From NCBI RefSeq assembly GCF_040115645.1, contig NC_089561.1, positions 2,294,001 through 2,358,000 on the forward strand: a DNA stretch of 64,000 nt, in the 5' to 3' direction. The notes below the pieces were generated by a model. It was not told the origin of the DNA and searched no databases. It saw nothing but the letters and a program-made list of their open reading frames with translations. The stretch comes from Euwallacea fornicatus. Lineage: Eukaryota > Arthropoda > Insecta > Coleoptera > Curculionidae. Each line of letters starts with the position of its first letter. The first letter of the stretch is position 1. Of the stretch, positions 57,801 through 64,000 are shown in pieces. A program made the translations under genes and the position numbers.

Positions 57801-60610
57801 GATGTGATCGCCCTTGGTGCCATCTGCTGCTAACTTGCCTAATTAACTAGACTTAAATGGAAGTTTAAACCGCAATTGTGGACTTTAAACTAATTTCAGA
57901 CTTAACTAATTTCAGATTTAACTTGATTTCAGATTTACCCTTAATTACAAGCCGAAAACGCTATAAAGCCATTATTTTTAATTAAGAAACTAAAATAAAA
58001 TGTGTCCGGAAACTACAAAGCTCGCAATATTCTCCGCAAAGCTTGACTTAACAAAAAGTCAAATAACTGTGTGGTCAGTGTGTTTGTCCGGTCGTTATCG
58101 GACTTAAACGGTCTTTACGTGTGCTTTTATGTATTTGTGCAAAATGTGGCGAACCTGGAAACAATGTACGTATACACCTAGGATTTATGCAATTTCATAA
58201 TCGCTTTTTGGCTTTAAAGTGTAGCAGAAAAAGGCCTAAAGGAGTTTTTACGGGATCATGCCGAATGGGATTCATTTTTTATTTACTCATTGCCTTTGGT
58301 TTTAATCCGTATATCAAGGAAAGTTTTATAAAACCACAAAAAAACACTCAGATAAATGGGCCATAATATTTGTATTACCTGGGGGACTGAGGGTTGTACT
58401 GGGGCTTTATTTTATCCTGAACAGCGATCACACGTTTTTTTTTCTCGAAGAAATTTATAGACAGACATTTAGAATCTCCGGAGGTTGAAACGTCATTTTT
58501 TGCTACTGAATATATATATATTGCCCCAAAAGTCTTTACTTTTGGGGCTTAATCTACCCACATAACAACGCCGCGAAATAGAGCATTCAAAACAGACTCA
58601 TAATTCTAATTCGCGGTTCCGATACTCCCACATATGCGATAATTTCCCATTTGGCATGCTCTCACTAACGTGTAGGCTAAACATACCCTATAATTAACGT
58701 CTAATTAACAATCAGCAATCCGTATTTTGCAGTAAAAACGATATTGACCGCCTAACGGTGGCCGATTTGCTCGATCTGGGCAAAGCGGCCTTCGACATTT
58801 GGTTCAGCAAATATCAAGAGGAACTGAGGTTAAACTCTCTTCTTGAGATTGATGATGTAGGAAAGAGGTTTGTTATTGCATAGGAGTCGCGGGCTAAAGA
58901 TTTAAAGTGGTTTTTCAGGTCGCAAATGGCTTCTTTACGGGACAGTCAAATAGACAGATTCAGCTTGGATCGTATATTGAAGAGGAGGGTCGATTTTGGA
59001 TCTCAAAGAGGGCACACTGGGCAGAAGGAATATGCATTACGGTACTGGACACGTTTAGGATAAGTTTCGCGAAAGCATCGATGTTATAATATATCTATTC
59101 CTTTCACAAAATAAACATGTTTAATGTAAAATTTTCTCTCTTATTCCTGCAATTTTCAGCGAGCAACAGCGTATTTATCCCAGAGAAAGGAGAGGTTCCC
59201 TGATAGATTGTTCGGAAATCCTCTCGAAAGCAGGTCTGGATTTTGGCACCCGCCAATCAGATGCAGGAAGCATTGAAAACTGCCTCATGACGTTGCGAAC
59301 TGAACTAAACCGACTGGGAAAATGAAGAAAATTTACACGAATCTAGACCTCCATTGCTCAATTTACATACGGCTCAATGTTTGATGATGATGGGAATTAT
59401 ATGTCTATTTTGAAGAACTAATTGCGCAGTTTTTCTTTCAGACCAGAACAAAAAAACAAAAATTTCACATTATTTTTCTTCATTAATCGAAGTCCTTTAT
59501 AGCACAAAACGTAGCATGGATTTGGGTATGGGGCGAGAATACTCAGGACGAATTGCCTTAAGTCACATATTGGGAATTGCTGCAGCCATGAGAGGGCCGC
59601 CTAATGAGCCGCAATTCAGGACTCACCACTGAACATGATGTTTCCAATAAAACTGTATTTTTGTTACTCATATAACTGAATAAAACTTATCTAAACCGCT
59701 CAAAAAACTTTTTTATTTTGCCAAACAAGTATAGAAAATTTCCGTTTTCAGTCAATCTGATACTCCAGTTTCAATTTTCGCCTTCGACATAGAGACTTTC
59801 CAATTACCTATCCCTTGATAGTTCCCACATATTGGCCCTTCGACAGTTATTGTCCTGCACCCAGTATTGCAGCTAGTTTGCTCAATTGTGATAGTTTAAG
59901 GTTTTCCCTTTTTCCCTATTTTCTCTATCGGAGTTATTGAATCCGAACACAATTGAACGGATTTGTGTTGGGTTCTTTTACAGCCCTCCGGGGAAGGCAA
60001 GGAGAACAATGTTAGGGTGAATTTTGATCTAGTTATAATGATCCGAGCACGATCTCCTATGCAGGCGTATCGAATATCTCATATTATGTAAATGATAAGC
60101 TGCTCTAGGTTTATATTACCGCATCAATGGAATTTTAATTCAGCTCTTCAAGGGAGCCACCTAATGTAGCCTGCAGGTGTAAGTAGAATATTAAGCTTTA
60201 TGCTCGTTCCTCAGCCAGGAAAGCTCAAGATCAACAACTTCAATATACAAAATGACACATCATCAAACTGTTACAGCACCATTCACACAAGGGGCAATTT
60301 CATTTTTTGTAGGCTCAATGAAAATATCTATTAACCGCCACATTAGGGTCGATAATTGAAGGCGTTGGCAAATTTATTTGGAAGATAGGAGACTGCTGGT
60401 AGAGACGTCATAGTTCGCATGATTTCTCGGGGTCGGAGCCAGTCAAATATTTTGAAACTCTTTTTTTCTTGTAGTTCTAAACGCGGCATTGATTTGGGGC
60501 TTGGAAGAGGCTTCTCTGGATCGCAGGCCGCCAAACATTTGATGGGTCTGGCTGCCGCTAATTTTGCTGGAGGCCCGGGTCGAAGACGCCGAAGTGACGA
60601 CGCTGCTTAA
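54786..60610 (+). CDS. Dh31: DH31 (calcitonin-like diuretic hormone 31) gene, several alternative terminal exons
   Basis: The canonical transcript joins 54786-54853, 55809-55925 and 60475-60610 (321 nt, 106 residues). It encodes a signal peptide MATLAVLLVLELTSAFAAA, an acidic spacer, a dibasic SKR site, the DH31 peptide starting GIDLGLGRGFSGSQAAKH, an amidation/cleavage signal GPGRRRR and a short tail SDDAA. This is the normal insect DH31 layout, with mature peptide 31 residues and amidated Pro. DH31 acts through a class-B calcitonin-type receptor raising cAMP in Malpighian tubules, gut and nervous system. Between exon 2 and the canonical last exon lie further phase-2 exons (56499, 58733, 58919, 59160, 59503). 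They can be spliced in frame and encode divergent DH31-like peptides; see the separate entries. An upstream leader exon is required because the first coding exon has an acceptor at 54744. Confidence 0.95.
55809..55925 (+). CDS. Dh31: DH31 exon 2: spacer of the precursor
   Basis: Acceptor cgttttcag, donor gtaagt, phase 2 at both ends. Encodes YSAYYSPMGLEEPNPNY then LQQAIERIRQAFIQNNELE. This matches the Drosophila precursor layout, in which an Asp/Glu-rich helix ending NDLEN precedes SKR. All later exons in this gene can join to it in frame. Confidence 0.93.
56499..56558 (+). CDS. Candidate 60-nt cassette exon in DH31 gene
   Basis: Exactly 60 nt, symmetrical phase 2/2, between acceptor tttctcaccccag and a modest donor (AAGA|gtatat). 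Adds IPPDTNFRKSSRRRSKDTK, which would introduce a polybasic SRRR cleavage site into the precursor. Supported by phase and splice sites only; if the donor were ignored the frame runs on ~50 codons to a stop. Confidence 0.45.
56559..58732. other. DH31 intron
   Basis: AT-rich, no supported exon. Carries a GGTGCCATCTGCTGC motif at 57816-57830 (CTCF-like core on the minus strand). The 81-codon frame at 58121-58366 has no splice or family support. Confidence 0.5.
58733..58867 (+). CDS. Alternative DH31 exon 3 (phase 2/2) ending in a Gly-Lys-Arg site
   Basis: Acceptor tccgtattttgcag, donor gtttgt. Joined to exon 2 it reads NKNDIDRLTVADLLDLGKAA, FDIWFSKYQEELRLNS and LLEIDDVGKR, well-composed amphipathic protein. 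The end DDVGK plus the split Arg forms an amidation/cleavage signal when the next exon begins with G (58919). Only 51 bases separate it from the next exon. Not part of the canonical DH31 transcript. Confidence 0.7.
58919..59063 (+). CDS. Alternative terminal exon 4a: DH31-like peptide ending RLG*
   Basis: Acceptor gtggtttttcag, phase 2. From exon 3 it reads RSQMASLRDSQIDRFSLDR, then LKRR and VDFGSQRGHTGQKEYALRYW, TRLG, stop (TAA 59061-59063). LKRR is a proprotein-convertase site, and VDFGSQRGHTG aligns with the DH31 core (Drosophila TVDFGLARGYSG). The terminal Gly would serve for amidation, giving an Arg-Leu-amide end. An AATAAA follows at 59110-59115, so this is a plausible last exon. The peptide of ~24 residues is shorter than DH31. 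Confidence 0.72.
59110..59115 (+). promoter_or_regulatory. Poly(A) signal AATAAA after exon 4a
   Basis: Canonical hexamer 47 bases after the exon 4a stop codon and before the exon 4b acceptor. Confidence 0.6.
59160..59325 (+). CDS. Alternative terminal exon 4b: DH31-like peptide with two Cys, ending RLGK*
   Basis: Acceptor ctgcaattttcag, phase 2. Reads EQQRIYPRERR, then GSLIDCSEILSKAGLDFGTR, QSDAGSIENCLMTLRTELN, RLGK, stop. RERR is a strong convertase site. LDFGTRQSDAG aligns with the DH31 core, and the RLG-Lys end matches exon 4a and predicts an Arg-Leu-amide. Two cysteines could form a disulfide, as in calcitonins, although the Cys spacing is much wider than the classic calcitonin loop. 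No AATAAA seen before exon 4c; ATTAAT variants occur near 59481. Confidence 0.66.
59503..59632 (+). CDS. Alternative terminal exon 4c: DH31 paralog without amidation site
   Basis: Acceptor gtcctttatag, phase 2. Joined to exon 2 it reads NTKR then SMDLGMGREYSGRIALSHIL, GIAAAMRGPPNEPQF, RTHH, stop. It lines up position by position with the canonical exon (NSKR GIDLGLGRGFSGSQAAKHLM GLAAANFAGGPGRRRR), including the dibasic site at the same place. GPGRRRR is replaced by GPPNEPQ, so neither C-terminal amidation nor cleavage is predicted and the peptide would keep a free, extended tail. AATAAA at 59646-59651. Clear tandem duplicate of the DH31 exon. Confidence 0.85.
59646..59651 (+). promoter_or_regulatory. 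Poly(A) signal AATAAA after exon 4c
   Basis: Fourteen bases after the exon 4c stop codon, supporting its use as a last exon. Confidence 0.6.
60475..60610 (+). CDS. Dh31: Canonical DH31 terminal exon 4d
   Basis: Acceptor tttttttcttgtag, phase 2. Reads SKR, GIDLGLGRGFSGSQAAKHLM, GLAAANFAGGPGRRRR, SDDAA, stop. The mature peptide of 31 residues with amidated C-terminal Pro is the standard insect DH31. AATAAA at 60777-60782. Confidence 0.97.
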
Positions 60611-60776
60611 GCACTACGTGAAACCCATCTTTTCAAAAATTTGAGAAGGAGATTTTCGCAAAAATATACGTTAGATAAGGTTAATCTACTCTAATTCCAT
60701 TCTTCTAATACTCAATTATTCTCGGAATATTATCCTAAACTAAGTATTATAGGCTTGGAGTGGTTTTACCGCATAA

Positions 60777-60782
60777 AATAAA
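60777..60782 (+). promoter_or_regulatory. Poly(A) signal AATAAA after canonical DH31 exon
   Basis: About 170 bases after the stop codon, in ataaaataaaatc. Confidence 0.6.
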
Positions 60783-61256
60783 ATCGCCTAAAGGCAAAAT
60801 TAAACTTAATTTTATTTAAAAATTGTAGCAGGTGCTCTTAAAGAAGTGAAGGGGTATTTTTCTCCGCAAACCAAGGCGATTCTCTTGTTGCCGGAACGCT
60901 ATAAAGGAGCAATAAATTCCCATTTTCACTTTTTCTTCAGGAGCTTTTGCTTTAAATTAAACAATATAATGAATAAGTGAGGAATTACTCCCTTCTTCTT
61001 GTTAGACATGTATCAAATGAATTTGAAAAAGTATTTAGAAATAAGGAAATATTACAAACACTTAAAAATCTTAATCGTCCTACTTTTGGCTGCGTTAGAT
61101 AGATATCGTATTGTGTCTCTGTATACAGAAAATAAAATTAGAGTAGAAAGAACGTTGTTTCAATTAAGAAAAGGAGTAATGTGTGTTCGTGGTAGAAAAA
61201 GCTAAAATATAATATGGAAAATAAATAATAAAAAATATATAAATCAAATAATAAAA

Positions 61257-62283
61257 TACGTTGTGGAACAGCCAAATGGAATAAGGTCATTATCTGCATA
61301 TTTCGACATATGCAACAAAAATACCGAAACACGTCAATTTTAGATTCTGAAATTACATCTTGCAACGTAAAAATTTCACCCTTAAATTCAATCTCCTGGG
61401 GGTGAAAGTTACAATTTCCAAATTTTTATATTGAAAGTATGGATTTGTGATACCTAAATTGAAAGATTGTTTCCTTCCTTTCTTAATTCGCTGTTCAATA
61501 TTACTATGATTTTAAATGTTATTGCAAAGAATAATCGAAAAATGAATAATGTAATTGATAATATGATAAAATTTTAAACAAATCTGAAGGTACCTCGACT
61601 TTTACCTTCTCCAAATAGGTGGATAGAGAAGTGAGGATTGCTAGAACGGCCAGCACGATCGCCTGATCTTCCTTTATTAGCGTTCTTTTTATGGGGATAT
61701 GCGAAGGGTATCGTATACGAATCTAAACTGAGTGATATAGCTGACTTAAAAAGCAGAATATCGCTTGCGATTAGATCGGTCAGGCCTCAAACGTTGATTA
61801 ACATTTTTATTTACGATTAGGACACTGCAAAAAAGTTCGAGGCTTAAATTTTGAACATCTCATAGTACACTGAGATTTATTCGTTTTGTCAATTCATTAT
61901 ACCCACCACGATCCGTACAGTATTCATAATGAAATGGTATCAGTCATTAAGTTTTTTGCTTGTTGTAAAGAATATCGCTAAATTACTCGATTTTCTTTTC
62001 TGCTATTCTTGCAATAAAGTTTAAAAGCATAACAATTTTAAACGCAGAATGAAATAAACTTCCATCTGAGGTGTCACAAACCCATATTCACAATTAAAAA
62101 AATTGAGAATTGTGACTGACCTTCAAGGAGAGTTAAATGGGAAGGGATGGAACACTTACGTTGCAAGGAGGTAAGTTCGGAATTAAAAATTGACGTGTTT
62201 CTGTATTTTTTTCACATATGTCGAAACATTTATTATATAACAACTTTTATTAAATTTAGCCAATTTGGCCGTTCCATACTGTA
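61257..62283 (+). mobile_element. Decayed mariner-like element with long inverted repeats (~1 kb)
   Basis: The left end (gtggaacagccaaatgg ... tttcgacatatg ... acacgtcaattttag ... cttgcaacgta) is repeated inverted at the right end (tatggaacggccaaattgg ... tttcgacatatg ... acacgtcaatttt ... cttgcaacgta). TA sits at both borders. Arms are ~150 bp and clearly more diverged than those of the 44.8 kb element. The interior keeps a transposase C-terminal fragment. Confidence 0.82.
61638..61820 (+). pseudogene. Mariner-like transposase C-terminal fragment
   Basis: LLERPARSPDLPLLAFFLWG then KGIVYESKLSDIADLKSRIS and a stop. It corresponds to the SPDLTPLDFFLWG motif and following helix of insect mariner-like transposases. 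The catalytic third Asp is replaced (LLAFF for PLDFF). The upstream two-thirds is missing, and the remaining copy is dead. Confidence 0.82.
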
Positions 62284-64000
62284 TAATAAATAATCGTGGT
62301 GCTAGAATGTGTGTCGCCCTCTATAAGTCGAGTTGTGAAAATTGATTACAGTATATGATTTTTCGCTTATTGATGTAACCGAAAATCGGCAAGTGTTGCG
62401 CATATAACTTTCCACTGCGGCGGCCAGATGACGCCACCGACAATTTCCTCAGTAACACCGTGTGCCTGGTTGCCTACACTTATACATTTTTTCAATCAAT
62501 TAATTTAAGAGGATAAATGCCCAATGCTTGGTTCTCCTCACAATGAATCGTTGAAGTGGCATCAGCAGTCGCATAGAGGAGTGTTTTGCTGAGTCCACTA
62601 AATGACAGAGAGAAACGGGAAGTAGTCGGCTAAATTAATGCTAAACACCTATTTTTAACTCGGTCATGAATCCTTACGCAATCACATTTTTTTCATATGC
62701 ACCTCATTCAGTAATAAACAATAATCGGGGCTTCTATGAGAATATCGCATTATATCAATGGAATGGTAGGTGTATTATGATGAGTTTTATTTACTATAAG
62801 GTATTGACGTCAGTGATATTACGCTACAGATTGAAAGCAATCGACAAATCGGGAAACAAAAGGTTATTTTGTTTACTGTTGTAGATGAAGAAGACTGTGT
62901 CATCCGCGAGAATACACTTAAAGCAGTAAAGGGAGAAAAGTCATTTCAGTTTTCTGGAGTGTTACCTCAATGAAGCGAAAGAAAACACGTTCTTCTACTA
63001 GAAGTTTTGGGCTTAATTTAATCAGCCCCAGTATTGGCAAAAATTGCCTACCTGCAAATATTCCCCGAGGAGCATCCGCTTGTGCAAAACGTGCACAATT
63101 AGGTCATCGATGTGGTAACACGGAGAGACCGCTTCTTCGGTTGAGGCCGAGACCAAATCTATTTACGTACACTTTGTATATCAGTATTCAACAAAATCCG
63201 CGATCTGTTACAATGCCTTTGTGCACAGAAAGCTGAGCAAAACTCTGTGAAAATTAGTGCAAAAAAGTAGTTATTTTGGCACCTCAAGAGAAACATGATA
63301 ATTTCGATTATTATTAACGTCTATTTTTGTCCAACCTTGCATTCTCTGTGGTGGCCAATAATAACACATCATCATCCATTATTATGTTTTAATCTTAGAA
63401 AATGAACTTGGCTGCTTTATGGCTATTTTCTATTTCGGTACATGGATAATTGCTGCAATAGTGTATGTCCACGTAGGTGAGCACCGCAGAAAGACCATAA
63501 AAACCGCAGTTTATAATCATTTTCGTTGGGTTATTTACCAGGAATAACGTGAAACGTAGAGTTCTTCACAATTCTCATATAGAATTTTATCAACCAACAA
63601 CAGGTGGGCTCGGGTACCTGCGCTGCGGGAATTATTAAGCTGGAATTTTCGATCACCTTAATAGACATAACGTGGCAGAAATACACGAAAAGTCGACATT
63701 TCAATTCAATCTCTCCATGACCTACGACTTCACACATTTGATATGTCCGGAGGAGGCCCGTTTTGATTTACATCATGTGCTATATCGAATAACAATTATC
63801 TTGCTTACGTAAAACCAGTGTCATCTGACCCATTCGTAATAACTTCTCAATTTAACTTGTATATGGATAAAATCGATAGCGAATTTCCATTAGGCTGCGA
63901 GCCGGAGTTTCAGAACGGAGGCATGCTCGGAATCGGAAAAATGCTCTTAGACGATACTATTCGATAAAGGAATAATTTATATCAGCATATTTAGGAGATA

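Larger units (their letters stand above)
60790..64000. other. Intergenic DNA right of DH31
   Basis: Contains the decayed inverted-repeat element at 61257-62283. Otherwise AT-rich with short, unsupported frames (62666-62884, 62970-63236, 63863-63967). Confidence 0.5.

Noticed and set aside
62970..63236. 88-codon plus frame, Arg/Lys-rich
   Set aside because: No recognisable domain, no splice or promoter evidence; on unannotated intergenic DNA.
63863..63967. Small 34-codon frame near the right edge with protein-like composition
   Set aside because: Too short and no context; could be an exon of a gene beyond the window but nothing shows it.
1..64000. CRISPR array, operon, riboswitch or prophage features
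   Set aside because: None seen; spliceosomal introns, Pol III tRNA genes and mariner/Tc1 elements show this is eukaryotic nuclear DNA.

Overview
This is an AT-rich, intron-rich insect nuclear window. A beetle is most likely, because the DH31 neuropeptide at 60.5 kb carries a core (GIDLGLGRGFSGSQAAKH, then an NFAGGP end) that closely resembles coleopteran DH31. That assignment is from memory of the family, not from a search. Three protein-coding genes, five tRNA genes and a set of decayed DNA transposons can be supported. Most of the remaining open reading frames are chance frames in intronic or intergenic DNA.

Layout. (1) 547-35864, minus strand: the first ~60% of Liprin-alpha (11 phase-consistent coding exons, 719 codons). 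It has a ~29 kb first intron, and the SAM-domain half lies beyond the left edge. A candidate alternative first coding exon with a poly-Asn tract lies at 22899-23165. The Liprin-alpha introns hold five identical tRNA-Ala(AGC) genes, two Tc1-type transposase remnants, several inverted-repeat elements, and a pair of diverged noncoding repeats at 25.1 and 27.5 kb. (2) 36589-38665, plus strand: a complete five-exon TMEM183-like gene, head-to-head with Liprin-alpha. (3) 38.7-54.7 kb: mostly noncoding. It contains a nested pair of inverted-repeat elements, a nearly full-length mariner with TA target-site duplications, and a candidate TATA/CCAAT first exon at 41.5 kb. (4) 54786-60610, plus strand: the DH31 (calcitonin-like diuretic hormone) gene. 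(5) 60.6-64 kb: noncoding, with one more decayed mariner-like element.

The most interesting object is the DH31 locus. After two common exons (signal peptide and spacer) the gene has not one but four candidate terminal exons in a row: 58919, 59160, 59503 and 60475. All have acceptors in the same phase, all end in their own stop codon, and three have an AATAAA behind them. Each encodes a peptide with a recognisable but very different version of the DH31 N-terminal core. Only the last is canonical. Two end in Arg-Leu-Gly or Arg-Leu-Gly-Lys, which predicts an amidated Arg-Leu end. One keeps the DH31 shape but has lost the amidation and cleavage signal. This looks like a peptide diversification cassette using alternative last exons. 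Whether any of these alternatives has been described before could not be checked here.
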